Shown piece by piece: positions 49,155 to 57,848 of a stretch of DNA of 64,000 nucleotides. The notes below the pieces were generated by a model. That model was not told the DNA's origin, searched no databases, and saw only the letters and a program-made list of their open reading frames with translations. The position numbers and the translations under genes were made by a program. The stretch comes from Dyadobacter endophyticus (GTDB lineage Bacteria; Bacteroidota; Bacteroidia; Cytophagales; Spirosomataceae): NCBI RefSeq assembly GCF_014641595.1, contig NZ_BMIA01000002.1, positions 62,001 through 126,000 on the forward strand, read 5' to 3'. Numbering within the stretch: position 1 is the first letter of the stretch; every line of letters starts with the position of its first letter.

Positions 49155-49736
49155 ATGGCTCACCTACGCTACAAGCAAGAAGAAGAACTATGCTTTTGGG
49201 ATCAGTTCAGAAAAGGCGATGAAAATGCCTACGCATGCCTCTACCGCTCTTACGTTCACATTCTTTACCAGTACTGTTCGCAATTCACGATCGACAAGCC
49301 TCTTATCAAGGATTGTATCCACGATTTGTTTGTAGAATTATGGAGAAACCGCATGACGCTCGGTGACACCACTTCGGTTCGCTTTTACCTGATGGCTTCC
49401 ATCAAACGCAAATTGGTCCGCCATTTGAATGCACAGCAAAAGCATACCAGCAACGAGGATATCCCGGTTGAATACTGGCATATCAATACCCCTTCCCACG
49501 AGAACCATCTTATTTCTGAAGAAGAGTTCGAATCCACCAACCAGCACCTGAATGTGGCCATCAACGGCCTGCCACGCCGCCAGCGCGAGGCTATCTTCCT
49601 CAAATTTTACATGAACCTCAACAATCACGAGATCGCAGATTTGATGAAAATAAATATACAATCAGTCTATAACCTGGTTTTTGGCGCATTGGGCAACCTC
49701 AAAAAGCAAATGACGCTCGACAGGCTGACCTTTTGA
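49155..49736 (+). CDS. ECF-type RNA polymerase sigma factor
   Basis: 193 residues. Sigma-70 region 2 is at about 12-80 (FRKGDENAYACLYRSYVHIL, IKDCIHDLFVELWRNR) and region 4 at about 130-185 (INGLPRRQREAIFLKFYMNL, NNHEIADLMKINIQSVYNLV). It resembles the Bacteroidota SigX-like group that usually sits beside a FecR anti-sigma and a SusC/D pair; none of those is present here. The 159 bases upstream are AT-rich. It ends at its own terminator, so it is a stand-alone unit. Confidence 0.9.
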   Translation: MAHLRYKQEEELCFWDQFRKGDENAYACLYRSYVHILYQYCSQFTIDKPLIKDCIHDLFVELWRNRMTLGDTTSVRFYLMASIKRKLVRHLNAQQKHTSNEDIPVEYWHINTPSHENHLISEEEFESTNQHLNVAINGLPRRQREAIFLKFYMNLNNHEIADLMKINIQSVYNLVFGALGNLKKQMTLDRLTF

Positions 49737-49771
49737 TAGCAATCTGTTTAAACGTTTAAATAATACCTTTG

Positions 49772-49802
49772 AAAGCGTGGCGAACTCTGCCACGCTTTTT
49801 TT
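49772..49802 (+). terminator. Terminator of the ECF sigma gene
   Basis: A 10-bp stem AAAGCGTGGC (49772-49781) / GCCACGCTTT (49789-49798), loop GAACTCT, then a run of T. A 14-base palindrome TTTAAACGTTTAAA precedes it at 49747-49760. Confidence 0.88.
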
Positions 49803-49850
49803 GTGTTAAATTAATCTTACATTGACAAGCTAAATTCCGACACTTCACCC

Positions 49851-51122
49851 ATGAACATGAATACCACGCCCCTCGCCGAACGTCTCCGCCCGCGGACACT
49901 CGACGATTTTGTGGGGCAGGAAAAACTACTCGGCCCGAAAGGGCCGCTGCGACGGGCCATATTGCAGAATGCTATTCCTTCGATGATCTTCTGGGGGCCG
50001 CCCGGCGTGGGCAAAACCACCCTCGCATTACTCATAGCGGAAACCACAAAACGGCAGTTCTACAACCTCAGCGCCATCAGCTCCGGCGTGAAAGATTTGC
50101 GTGAAGTGCTTGCGCGGCCTTCGGGCCTGTTTCCGGCAATCCTTTTCATAGACGAAATACACCGCTACAACAAAAGCCAGCAGGACGCATTGCTAGGCGC
50201 GGTGGAAAAAGGACAAGTAACACTGATTGGTGCTACGACCGAAAACCCTTCGTTTGAAATAAACTCCGCATTGCTTTCGCGCTGCCAGGTGTATATTCTG
50301 GAAGCATTTGGTGAAAAAGAGCTGAAAGACCTCATTGCCCGCGCATTAGAAAAAGATCCGTGGCTGAAAGAAAAGAATATCAAATTCAAATCCTATGATG
50401 CATTAATGCGCCTTTCCGGTGGCGATGGGCGCAAGTTGCTTAACCTGCTGGAACTGGTGGTACTGGGCAAAGGCGACGCTAAAAAAATTGAAATCACCGA
50501 CGAATGGGTCACCGAGGTGGCACAGCAGAACATTGCGCGGTACGACAAATCGGGTGAGCAGCATTATGATATTATTTCGGCATTCATCAAATCACTTCGT
50601 GGCAGCGACCCCAACGGGGCGGTTTACTGGATGGCGCGGATGATCGTAGCGGGGGAAGATCCCTCGTTCATTGCCCGCAGGATGCTGATCATGGCTTCTG
50701 AAGACATTGGGAATGCCAATCCGACGGCGATGATCATGGCGAATGCCTGCATGCAGGCGGTGAACGTAATTGGCTACCCCGAATGCCGCATTATTCTTTC
50801 GCAAACGGCCGTGTACCTCGCCACTTCGCCCAAAAGCAATGCGAGCTACATGGCGATCGGCGATGCCATCGAGGCCGCCACACGCACCGCGCACCTGCCC
50901 GTGCCGTTGCATCTGCGTAATGCGCCTACGAAGTTGATGAAGCAGATCGGTTATGGAAAAGACTACAAGTATTCACACGATTTTGAAGGCAATTTCGCAA
51001 AACAGGATTTTCTGCCCGACGAGTTGAAGGGTACCAGGTTCTTCGAGCCGGGAAGAAATGCGCGTGAAGAAGAGATTCGAAAAAAGATGCAATTTTGGTG
51101 GGGTGACTGGTACGGTTACTGA
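49851..51122 (+). CDS. rarA: Replication-associated recombination protein RarA (MgsA)
   Basis: 423 residues, full length. AAA+ ATPase related to clamp loaders that acts at stalled forks. Motifs: [20 protein letters not shown], Walker [12 protein letters not shown] (about 45-55), Walker [19 protein letters not shown], sensor 1 [10 protein letters not shown], and the MgsA C-terminal domain [20 protein letters not shown] with PEGRI-like [12 protein letters not shown]. Its stop codon overlaps the 3' end of a convergent small gene by 7 bases. Confidence 0.95.
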   Translation: MNMNTTPLAERLRPRTLDDFVGQEKLLGPKGPLRRAILQNAIPSMIFWGPPGVGKTTLALLIAETTKRQFYNLSAISSGVKDLREVLARPSGLFPAILFIDEIHRYNKSQQDALLGAVEKGQVTLIGATTENPSFEINSALLSRCQVYILEAFGEKELKDLIARALEKDPWLKEKNIKFKSYDALMRLSGGDGRKLLNLLELVVLGKGDAKKIEITDEWVTEVAQQNIARYDKSGEQHYDIISAFIKSLRGSDPNGAVYWMARMIVAGEDPSFIARRMLIMASEDIGNANPTAMIMANACMQAVNVIGYPECRIILSQTAVYLATSPKSNASYMAIGDAIEAATRTAHLPVPLHLRNAPTKLMKQIGYGKDYKYSHDFEGNFAKQDFLPDELKGTRFFEPGRNAREEEIRKKMQFWWGDWYGY

Positions 51123-51370
51123 TCGTCACGCTGTTTAAGTTTTTCCTTAAACTTCTCGAAAGAAAGGTCCGGCGTGGGAACGTCCGGCGTGGAAACGTCC
51201 GGCGTAGCCTGTTCCTCGGTTCGGGCTATGCCTTTCAGGTCGCCTTCCAGCTTTTTTGCGAGCTTTTTCAAATTTTCGGTCGTTTCCATCCGGTCCACAT
51301 AATCAGACAGCGGCTCCTGGCTCTTGTGATCGTTATCCGGGACGGTTGAGTCAGCGTGTAACTGTTCCAT
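51116..51370 (-). CDS. Small hydrophilic protein with PDVxT repeats
   Basis: 84 residues from the ATG at 51370 (MEQLHADSTVPDNDHKSQEP); the frame stays open to 51463 but looks non-coding there. A helical Lys/Glu-rich middle (ENLKKLAKKLEGDLKGIA) is followed by three PDV/PDL-type repeats encoded by a 15-bp tandem repeat, and a charged helix (FEKFKEKLKQ) at the end. No signal, membrane segment or known domain. It may be a small cytosolic accessory protein; I do not recognise it. Its end overlaps the rarA end. Confidence 0.5.
   Translation of the reverse strand: MEQLHADSTVPDNDHKSQEPLSDYVDRMETTENLKKLAKKLEGDLKGIARTEEQATPDVSTPDVPTPDLSFEKFKEKLKQRDDQ
51167..51211. repeat. 3 x 15-bp tandem repeat
   Basis: Units GTCCGGCGTGGGAAC (51167-51181), GTCCGGCGTGGAAAC (51182-51196) and a diverged third copy (51197-51211). 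They encode the Thr-Pro-Asp-Val repeats of the small protein on the minus strand. Confidence 0.85.
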
Positions 51371-51508
51371 AGGTTGAGTCGTGAAAGCATATTCGCCGGC
51401 GGTCGTTGACAAGCCGCGTAAGTTATGCGATTGTAAAAGAGCAAACTTTCCGGAACATTGCAAGGAAAGTCAACATAAAATGTACCTAATACCACTAAAT
51501 TGCCAAAA

Positions 51509-52072
51509 ATGTCGAACCAACCTACTATGATTCCTGAAAGCATTCCTCTGATTGACAGACAACTGCTGATAAACCAGTGCAGGATACTCTCCATCATTGG
51601 TGACGAAAAAGAACGCGATCTCTGCGAAAAACGGATTGAAATACTGGAAAAAGGCTATACAGGACTCTATCCCAAAGTATTTAACAACTTGTACGAGGAA
51701 GTACCGATGAGCGTCTACAACGAGATTTCCGATATCATGAAGATGTACAGCCGTATCAACGATTCCATTCGGCTGCTCCCGGAATCGGACAAAGAGTTAC
51801 TTGATCTGGCTTCACTGGAATTCGAAGGATTCGATCAGGATAGCGGTATGCATTATTATATGATGTCGTACCTGGTCGACCGAATGGACGAGCACGGTGA
51901 CTACAAAGGGCGTGAATTGAAGTCACACAAAAGTGATTCACTGATTAAATATAACCGGATGCTTTCGGTATATTTTGACTATGAAAATGCCCAAAAGCAG
52001 CAATATTCGGCGCTTGATTTGCAAAAATTTATCGACCAGGTAAGGACGATAGTGCTTGATACTCAACAGTAA
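51509..52072 (+). CDS. YfbU family protein
   Basis: 187 residues from the ATG at 51509; a TTG at 51500 is the alternative. All-alpha protein resembling Escherichia coli YfbU: DRQLLINQCRILSIIGDEKE, RIEILEKGYTGLYPKVFNNL, EISDIMKMYSRINDSI, FEGFDQDSGMHYYMMSYLVD, and a C-terminal YNRMLSVYFDYENAQKQQYS. The molecular function of the family is unsettled. No conserved partner lies beside it. 199 bases follow, containing a possible tiny ORF and a terminator. Confidence 0.8.
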   Translation: MSNQPTMIPESIPLIDRQLLINQCRILSIIGDEKERDLCEKRIEILEKGYTGLYPKVFNNLYEEVPMSVYNEISDIMKMYSRINDSIRLLPESDKELLDLASLEFEGFDQDSGMHYYMMSYLVDRMDEHGDYKGRELKSHKSDSLIKYNRMLSVYFDYENAQKQQYSALDLQKFIDQVRTIVLDTQQ

Positions 52073-52153
52073 TACGCGATCGCTTACCGATTAGTAAGTA
52101 CATGCTATCTAACGGCTACAAAAAATATTATTTCCTAAACAAAAAACAATGTT

Positions 52154-52222
52154 TTGAATAAAGAAATCATTAAGTTTGTATCGAAAACCCGTGAAAAGGT
52201 TTTCAATAACGTTGAGTAAAAT
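52154..52222 (+). CDS. Possible 22-codon small ORF before an orphan terminator
   Basis: From TTG 52154 a frame encodes NKEIIKFVSKTREKVFNNVE after the start residue, then TAA. It is Lys/Glu-rich and helix-prone, and a strong terminator begins at 52226. No ATG start and no ribosome-binding site are visible, so this may simply be the 3' untranslated region of the YfbU gene or part of a small RNA. Confidence 0.25.
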
Positions 52223-52225
52223 CAG

Positions 52226-52260
52226 ACATCCCGGTTACCTTGTAATTGGGATGTTTTTTT
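52226..52260 (+). terminator. Terminator after the YfbU region
   Basis: Stem ACATCCC (52226-52232) / GGGATGT (52248-52254), with seven T at 52254-52260. It acts on the plus strand. Confidence 0.75.
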
Positions 52261-52271
52261 ATGCCCCTACC

Positions 52272-52466
52272 TTAATGCAGATGTATTTTTCTAAGCCTGT
52301 TAGCGTTGCGTTTGAGAAACAAACGTTCGCTGATTGAATAGTGGGTATGCGCGCTCTTCCTGTTCAGATCCAGAACCAGCCAGAACCCGCCTGCCGCCGC
52401 GCCGAAAAGGGCTATGATAACCAGCATCGGTGCAATGTTGTAGATATTTTGAAGTAACTGTGCCAT
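52272..52466 (-). CDS. Small single-pass membrane protein
   Basis: 64 residues: a short N-terminus, one membrane helix (about 12-32; APMLVIIALFGAAAGGFWLV), then a basic cytosolic tail rich in Arg/Lys/His. No recognised family. It lies 71 bases downstream of another membrane protein gene on the same strand. Existence is plausible from the well-formed helix and positive-inside tail, but short length keeps this uncertain. Confidence 0.5.
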   Translation of the reverse strand: MAQLLQNIYNIAPMLVIIALFGAAAGGFWLVLDLNRKSAHTHYSISERLFLKRNANRLRKIHLH

Positions 52467-52537
52467 AGTATCCGCTGTTAGTCAGGTTTGGCGGATATAC
52501 ATAAATAATCGTACCAGCACAGTACATTCCCCAACCG

Positions 52538-53038
52538 CTACTTCCTAGCGCTGAGCACTTTCGCGTCACAGCCCACCACCGCATTGTTGACATAGCCGAC
52601 GCTTAGACCTGAGACTTTCGTGGTTTTCCCTGCCGGGAGCGGCGTTTTGATGGTGACAATCTTCGAGGTTAAGACAGCCTGTACGTCATTGAGGTATTTA
52701 AACTCCACTTCCACACTTTTCACGGGCGTGGCCGAGGTGTTTTCGAGCTCCATCGTATGGATGGCGAGACCACCCACCGGATGCCATTCGTTGGTCGTGA
52801 TATTTATTTTGGCTGCAAGCTCCTCACCCGATCTCCCCACTCCTGCTTGCAAAGAGTCTCCGGAACTCAGCACCTTTGTTTCCGTTTTCACCACCTCCTG
52901 CTTTTTCAGGAAGTCGAACTGTTTATAGTAGTAAAGAATGTAAATGAAGGCACAAACCGGAATGATCGCACTGGCCCATTTTAATACCGGAATAAGGACC
53001 TTTCTGAACTTGCTCTTTTTACCTCTTTTGCTGGGCAT
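52538..53038 (-). CDS. Membrane-anchored protein with an extracytoplasmic beta domain
   Basis: 166 residues. A basic N-terminus (MPSKRGKKSKFRK), one membrane helix (about 14-35), a short helical linker, then a beta-sandwich-like domain (LAIHTMELENTSATPVKSVE, VEFKYLNDVQAVLTSKIVTI, LPAGKTTKVSGLSVGYVNNA). It resembles Ig-like modules that stabilise envelope complexes, but no family is recognised. A single Cys157 occurs near the end. Same strand as the 64-residue membrane protein. Confidence 0.65.
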   Translation of the reverse strand: MPSKRGKKSKFRKVLIPVLKWASAIIPVCAFIYILYYYKQFDFLKKQEVVKTETKVLSSGDSLQAGVGRSGEELAAKINITTNEWHPVGGLAIHTMELENTSATPVKSVEVEFKYLNDVQAVLTSKIVTIKTPLPAGKTTKVSGLSVGYVNNAVVGCDAKVLSARK

Positions 53039-53140
53039 AATAAAACTAACGTTGGTAGTCGGGATACTTTAAAAGCTCAAATATACCGCTCTACCGTTTT
53101 AAAAAAAGTACTTGCCGCTCCTTTTTGAAGCACAACATAT

Positions 53141-53176
53141 AAAAAACAAACCGCTGGCTTTTGGCCAGCGGTTTGT
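53141..53176 (-). terminator. Terminator of the T9SS-exported protein gene
   Basis: A 13-bp perfect stem (53146-53158 with 53164-53176), loop TTTTG, and an A-run at 53141-53146 that reads as a T-tract on the minus strand. Confidence 0.85.
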
Positions 53177-53197
53177 CCGTGTATCGTGTGGACAGGA

Positions 53198-55159
53198 CTA
53201 CTGTCTTACAAATCTCTGAGAGCTTATAGTACCGTCGGTATGTGTCACCTGGACCACATATGCACCAGCTACAAGATTACGTGTGCTGATACCCGAGAGC
53301 AATGCGTTGGAAGCTTCGAAAACGACTTTACCAGAGGCATTTACCACCTTCACCAGACTCACTTTGCTCCAATCACCCACATTGAGTGTCAGGCTTTGCG
53401 AAGCGCTTACAGGGTTAGGGTAAGCCAATGCGAGCGCTTTGAAGTTCAGGTTTTCGATGCTGCTGTAAGAGTACGTTTCGTCGAGATCCACCATTTTCAG
53501 ACGGTAGAGGTTCTGGCCTCTCAGTGGAGTTGCGTCCACGAATGAATAGTATTGATTCACGGTGCTCTCTTTGTGAGAAGCTAATGAACCGATCTTCGCC
53601 CAGTTTTTACCGTTCTGGCTGCGTTCGATATCAAAACGGTCGCTGTTGGTTTCTTCCGAAGTAGACCACGACAAAGAGGCTGTTTGGCCTTCCGCCAGGG
53701 CCTTGAAGCTAATCAGGGTTACTGGCAACGCTTTTTCGATCAACATTGTGAAAGATGCAACCGCGGTTTGGCCGAACTGGTTGGTGGCCTGTACGTCGAA
53801 CGTATAAGTACCGTCTTGTCCGGTAGCAGGAGTACCTGCGAAATTACCGTCAGGATTAAGCGTAATAGTGTTTGGCAACGTACCGGCCAGGGTACGTCCG
53901 CCAGGTGCCGACACCTCGAACAAAGCATAAGTAAACTCCGTAGGCAGGCCGCACTGGATGCTGAAACTTGGTATGTCGTTGGTTTCTGCTTCAAATAGGT
54001 TGGATGCGACCGGGTCGAACACTCGGCCAGCGCTTACTGTTCCGCCTGTAAACGTTACAGGAGGGCGTGAGCTTAATTCGTGAATGCGCAAACCGTTAAA
54101 TACCCCCGCAGTCGCAGTCGCCGTGATTACAATTCTGTCGAAGCTGCCACCCGGAACAAAGGACAACGTCACCAGATTGTTGTTCTCAAAGGGCGTGAGT
54201 AAGTTCAAACTCAACAGACCTCCACCTACGTTCTGCGTACTAACGAGCGTTGTGCCTAAATAGGCGCGGATATTAATGTTATTCAATAATGCCAAGTTTA
54301 AAAGTCCCCCTGGTCTGGAAATCGTCGCCAGAACCTGGTTCGTACCTGGGGATGGTGTGCCGAGGTAAACAGTTTGCGAAACTGACGATGCAACCCCTAC
54401 GGTACCATTTTGCAAAAAGGCATAGTTGGTTGGCGTTACAACGCCGTCGATCGCCTTTTCAGGGTCTTGCAATGGATTGACCAACGAAAGATCGATACCC
54501 GTTGCATCCGGGTCGACGCCGGCAAAGGCGAATCCTGCCGCCTCGCATGGCGTGAACACCTGATTCGCATAGGTGGAAATAGCATCCACATCCATGTGAA
54601 CCGTACCAATCGCTACCCCAAGGATTCCTGTGAAACCGGAGAAGTTCAGTCGGACGGTTACAGCATTATAACTTGCGGTCGACGTAACGGCCAGGTATAG
54701 ATTGTTGTCCTTATCTTTCACTAATTCAGCCGATGCAGTACCCGCGTTGGTTGTCGTAACGATACCATCAGCTTGAAGAATTCCCAGCAAATTCACCAGA
54801 CTTCCCAGATCCAGAGAAAGCCCTTCGGCAACTGGTGCTTTTATTTTTACATACGATTTCTGGCCCGCCGCAACATTCGCAGGCAAGTTTAGCGTCACGC
54901 TGGCCCAGCTCGCATACGTTACAACTGCAATTTTCAATCCAGAAGCATTGAGCCTTCCGTATTTCCCGTCTGGGGCACCGGTAACGCTGTCGATTTTTGT
55001 TACGGAAGCGGGTGCGAGGTTACTGGAGGTAGCACTGCTTGCTGACGTGGCATGTTCTGCCGCAAACGATAGCTGCGAAGATAGCACTGTCGCGGCAAGC
55101 ACAGCGGCGACCTTCAGCGCACTGAGTTTTCTAATTAAAGAGCCGATAGAACTTTTCAT
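53198..55159 (-). CDS. Secreted protein with Ig-like domain and type IX sorting tail
   Basis: 653 residues from the ATG at 55159, which gives a good signal peptide (LKVAAVLAATVLSSQLSFAA); 23 upstream codons were rejected. Asn/Thr/Gly/Val-rich beta modules occupy about 50-400. A putative Ig/cadherin-like domain follows (NPDGNFAGTPATGQDGTYTF, FDVQATNQFGQTAVASFTML). The type A T9SS C-terminal domain begins near ALAYPNPVSASQSLTLNVGD and ends LVAGAYVVQVTHTDG...RFVRQ. It is thus exported by type IX secretion to the cell surface or medium. Adhesin or structural role is a guess; no enzymatic motif is seen. Confidence 0.88.
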   Translation of the reverse strand: MKSSIGSLIRKLSALKVAAVLAATVLSSQLSFAAEHATSASSATSSNLAPASVTKIDSVTGAPDGKYGRLNASGLKIAVVTYASWASVTLNLPANVAAGQKSYVKIKAPVAEGLSLDLGSLVNLLGILQADGIVTTTNAGTASAELVKDKDNNLYLAVTSTASYNAVTVRLNFSGFTGILGVAIGTVHMDVDAISTYANQVFTPCEAAGFAFAGVDPDATGIDLSLVNPLQDPEKAIDGVVTPTNYAFLQNGTVGVASSVSQTVYLGTPSPGTNQVLATISRPGGLLNLALLNNINIRAYLGTTLVSTQNVGGGLLSLNLLTPFENNNLVTLSFVPGGSFDRIVITATATAGVFNGLRIHELSSRPPVTFTGGTVSAGRVFDPVASNLFEAETNDIPSFSIQCGLPTEFTYALFEVSAPGGRTLAGTLPNTITLNPDGNFAGTPATGQDGTYTFDVQATNQFGQTAVASFTMLIEKALPVTLISFKALAEGQTASLSWSTSEETNSDRFDIERSQNGKNWAKIGSLASHKESTVNQYYSFVDATPLRGQNLYRLKMVDLDETYSYSSIENLNFKALALAYPNPVSASQSLTLNVGDWSKVSLVKVVNASGKVVFEASNALLSGISTRNLVAGAYVVQVTHTDGTISSQRFVRQ

Positions 55160-55834
55160 AATGATAGAAATTTTAGAATAGTAACAAATCGTTATGTGAA
55201 TAAAGGAACATGAATACTTGACAATCAATTAGTTATGATCAAACCAAAAATTCCGGAAACCCGCCGGCATGATTAATTCCTGAGTGGTGTCCCATTAGCG
55301 CGTTCGCTTACATATATACGCGAACACTCCCGACGGACTTCTGTGAAGGTGTCATTTAACGAATAACCGGGTGCCGGTCAAGAGAGATGAGTAAAAGTTT
55401 TTCTGTTACCGTACTATTAAAATTGGTTTAAATATGTTGATGAATGATGAAAGTGCGTCAAATTTAGCAGGTTAACTAGTTATACTATTTTACTCAAAGT
55501 AGATAGTACTTATTTGCAAATGTATTTATAAATGGATCAAAATAAACCCACATATTATTAGTATGAATATACCCCCCAAAAATTAGGGTAGTAAAATTAA
55601 TTTTATCCACATAATAGTTGTAAATTCACCCAGGGTAGTCGCCGAAAAATAATCCATGCTTGACGTTTAATGGTAATTTTCAGCACTTTCCGAGTATTTA
55701 GCGCAGCACGATCCACTCTATCACACAACGGCGCATATGCCCCTGTTCCTTTGTTCATTACCCAAAAAAGCATGCTGGTGTAATTGTACAAAACAGGGCT
55801 CTTAAACTAGCCGTACAACCGTAAAAGTAATTCT
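55160..55834. other. 675-base AT-rich intergenic region
   Basis: Divergent upstream regions of the T9SS-exported protein and the NarL-type regulator. The stretch about 55430-55620 is notably AT-rich. It holds an inverted repeat GTTCGC-N12-GCGAAC (55302-55325) and a palindrome ATTTGCAAAT near 55513. A 62-codon minus-strand frame (55603-55791) is not convincing as a gene. No tRNA or known RNA motif is seen. Confidence 0.6.
55302..55325. promoter_or_regulatory. Inverted repeat GTTCGC-N12-GCGAAC
   Basis: Perfect 6-bp arms 12 bases apart, about 145 bases upstream of the T9SS-exported protein gene. The spacing suits a dimeric regulator, possibly the neighbouring NarL-type protein, but nothing proves it. 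Confidence 0.3.
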
Positions 55835-56464
55835 ATGAACATAGTTTTAGTCGACGAACAACTTCTTTTAGCCGATGCCCTCCAAAGCCTTCTGAGAATG
55901 TTGCCTGAAGTGCAAGCCGTGGAAACCTACATTGACGGCAAGCATTTTCTGAGTGAAAGAAGCACTACTCCGCCTGATATCCTCGTCATGGATCTCGCCC
56001 TGAACGGGCTGAACGGACTCGAACTGCTGGACGTCTGCCGTTCGACGCTACCCAGGGAAATGAAAGTGATCGTGCTATCGACAGTGACCGACGTGCAAAC
56101 AATCAAACACACGGTCAGGAGGGGCGCCAATGGCTTCCTTTCTAAATCTACTCCCTTCGAAGAATTCAAGGAATCCATTTTCCAGGTTGCGCTGGGCAAG
56201 CAGTATATTAGCCGAGGCATTCGCGACAGCTTGATTAACAGCGTATTTACAGAAGAAGAAGTTGTAATGCACCTTTCCCCTCGCGAAAAGGAAGTACTGC
56301 AAAAGGTTTGTGGCGGCCATACGATCAAGGAAATCGCCTACGAATTGAAACTGAGCGCCCATACCGTTCAGTATTACCACCGCAGCGTGATGGACAAACT
56401 CAAAGTCCGGCGCACCACCGACCTCATCGTATATGCTATGCAGCACGGCCTCTATATCCCGTAG
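55835..56464 (+). CDS. NarL/LuxR-type response regulator
   Basis: 209 residues. Receiver domain (about 1-120) with acidic Asp7/Glu8, phospho-acceptor Asp53 in ILVMDLALNG, Ser/Thr in VLST and Lys104 in GFLSKST. A LuxR-type DNA-binding helix-turn-helix lies at about 145-205 (LSPREKEVLQKVCGGHTIKE, IAYELKLSAHTVQYYHRSVM). No histidine kinase is adjacent, so it is an orphan regulator in this window; its kinase may be encoded elsewhere. A hairpin overlaps its stop codon. Confidence 0.9.
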   Translation: MNIVLVDEQLLLADALQSLLRMLPEVQAVETYIDGKHFLSERSTTPPDILVMDLALNGLNGLELLDVCRSTLPREMKVIVLSTVTDVQTIKHTVRRGANGFLSKSTPFEEFKESIFQVALGKQYISRGIRDSLINSVFTEEEVVMHLSPREKEVLQKVCGGHTIKEIAYELKLSAHTVQYYHRSVMDKLKVRRTTDLIVYAMQHGLYIP

Positions 56465-56485
56465 GCCGGGCCTTACCCGGCCTAC
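56461..56485. repeat. Palindrome overlapping the regulator stop codon
   Basis: A perfect 10-bp stem GTAGGCCGGG (56461-56470) / CCCGGCCTAC (56476-56485) with CCTTA loop. It has no T-tract on either side, so it looks more like a REP-type element than an intrinsic terminator. The TAG stop is inside its left arm. Confidence 0.7.
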
Positions 56486-56494
56486 GGCCGCTAT

Positions 56495-57547
56495 TTATGG
56501 CCGGCCCGTGAGTCGTCCATAGAAGTCCGGAAGGGGATTCAGAACGGTATTCTTCCGTTGGTGCCAGTAAGGATACACAGGTGATTTTTCACTCGCTTCA
56601 TCCAAACGTTTTACCTGTTCCAAAGTCAGGTTCCAGCCAACCGCGCCCAGATTTTGCTTCAATTGCTCCTCATTGCGCGCGCCTATCACAATGTTACTCA
56701 CCGTAGGCCGTTGCAAAAGCCAGTTCAGCGCCACCTGTGCAACGGTTTTTTCAGTCTCGGCCGCCACTTCGTCCAGCACGTCGATCAGGTTAAAGAAGAA
56801 GTCCTCGGGTATGGCAGGCCCCTCGCCGCCGCCCTGCGCAATACGCCCCTCGGGCGGAAGCGGCTGGTTTCTGCGGTATTTACCTCCCAGGCGGCCAGCC
56901 GATAGCGGGCTCCAAACGATCGTACCCACCTTCTGGTCGACGCCGAGAGGCATCAGTTCCCATTCGAACTCCCTGCTCAGCAACGAATAATGCGCCTGGT
57001 GGGCAATGTATTTCGCCCAGCCGTACCGTTCCGAAACTGAAAGAGACTTCATCAGATGCCAGCCCGAAAAGTTGGAACAGGCAATGTACCGCACCTTTCC
57101 GTCGCGGATCAGGTCGTTCAATGCACTGAGCGTTTCTTCAACGGGCGTAGTGCCGTCGAAGCCATGCATATGGTAAACGTCGATATAATCTGTTTGCAGC
57201 CTACGCAAACTATCCTCGCAGGCCTTGATCAGGTGGAAACGGCCGGAGCCCGATTGGTTGGGCTTGTCGCCCATTCGGAACGTAGCTTTTGTGGAAAGAA
57301 TGATCTTGTCACGCAGTCCGATAAGTGCTTTCCCCAGGATTTCTTCGGACAGGCCCTGCGAATAGACATTAGCTGTATCGAAGAAATTGAGGCCCGCATC
57401 CATGCACAAGCCTACCAGCCTTGCCGCCTCGTCCACTTGTGTATTGCCCCATGCCTTGAAGAAATCGCCGGTGCCGCCGAAAGTACCAGTTCCGAAACTA
57501 AGTACCGGCACCTTCAAGCCCGATCCTCCCAGTTGTCTGTATTCCAT
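56495..57547 (-). CDS. Aldo/keto reductase
   Basis: 350 residues, TIM-barrel NAD(P)H-dependent oxidoreductase. Catalytic tetrad elements: Asp of FFDTANVYSQG with the following Tyr, Lys in ILSTKATFRMG, and His in YIDVYHMHGFDGTTPVEETL. The cofactor-binding C-terminal part is VSNIVIGARNEEQLKQNLGA. It belongs to the YajO/Gfo-like AKR group that reduces aldehydes or sugars; substrate unknown. Its 5' side is closed off by two minus-strand terminators, so it is transcribed from its own promoter within 57548-57640. Confidence 0.92.
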   Translation of the reverse strand: MEYRQLGGSGLKVPVLSFGTGTFGGTGDFFKAWGNTQVDEAARLVGLCMDAGLNFFDTANVYSQGLSEEILGKALIGLRDKIILSTKATFRMGDKPNQSGSGRFHLIKACEDSLRRLQTDYIDVYHMHGFDGTTPVEETLSALNDLIRDGKVRYIACSNFSGWHLMKSLSVSERYGWAKYIAHQAHYSLLSREFEWELMPLGVDQKVGTIVWSPLSAGRLGGKYRRNQPLPPEGRIAQGGGEGPAIPEDFFFNLIDVLDEVAAETEKTVAQVALNWLLQRPTVSNIVIGARNEEQLKQNLGAVGWNLTLEQVKRLDEASEKSPVYPYWHQRKNTVLNPLPDFYGRLTGRP

Positions 57548-57639
57548 TTGCGTCTATGTTAAAAATGAACAGACCGAATTAAGGGATAAAATCCTCAAAC
57601 ATCAAGTCAGAAACGGTATTTGGGGCGCGGTCAGTACAT

Positions 57640-57662
57640 AAAAAGGCCGGACGTATCCGGCC
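57640..57662 (-). terminator. Terminator-like hairpin upstream of the aldo/keto reductase gene
   Basis: A 7-bp stem GGCCGGA (57645-57651) / TCCGGCC (57656-57662), loop CGTA, with a five-T tract on the minus strand. No intact minus-strand gene precedes it. Confidence 0.55.
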
Positions 57663-57784
57663 CTTTGCCTCAATCGTACAATCGGGAATCCGCCAGTCTC
57701 CCCAAATTGCCACAATCTCCGCAGTTCGTCTAGTTAGGTTATCTATACACTATGAAATTGTACTTTCTCTTTCATGTTTAGCTT

Positions 57785-57821
57785 CAAAAAAATATCTTCC
57801 CTGAAATTTCAGGGAAGATAT
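57785..57821 (-). terminator. Terminator with a 30-bp perfect palindrome
   Basis: 57792-57821 is an exact inverted repeat (15-base arms, no spacer; GC core CTTCCCTGAAA). Seven A at 57786-57792 read as a T-tract on the minus strand. Confidence 0.7.
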
Positions 57822-57848
57822 CTGCATTATTTACTCAACGTTCCTCTA

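Noticed and set aside
55603..55791. 62-codon minus-strand open frame
   Set aside because: It lies in an AT-rich control region, has low coding character and no recognisable product.
57547..57745. Open minus-strand frame running through the 57.6 kb hairpin
   Set aside because: It contains the terminator-like hairpin and shows no motif, so it is probably chance.
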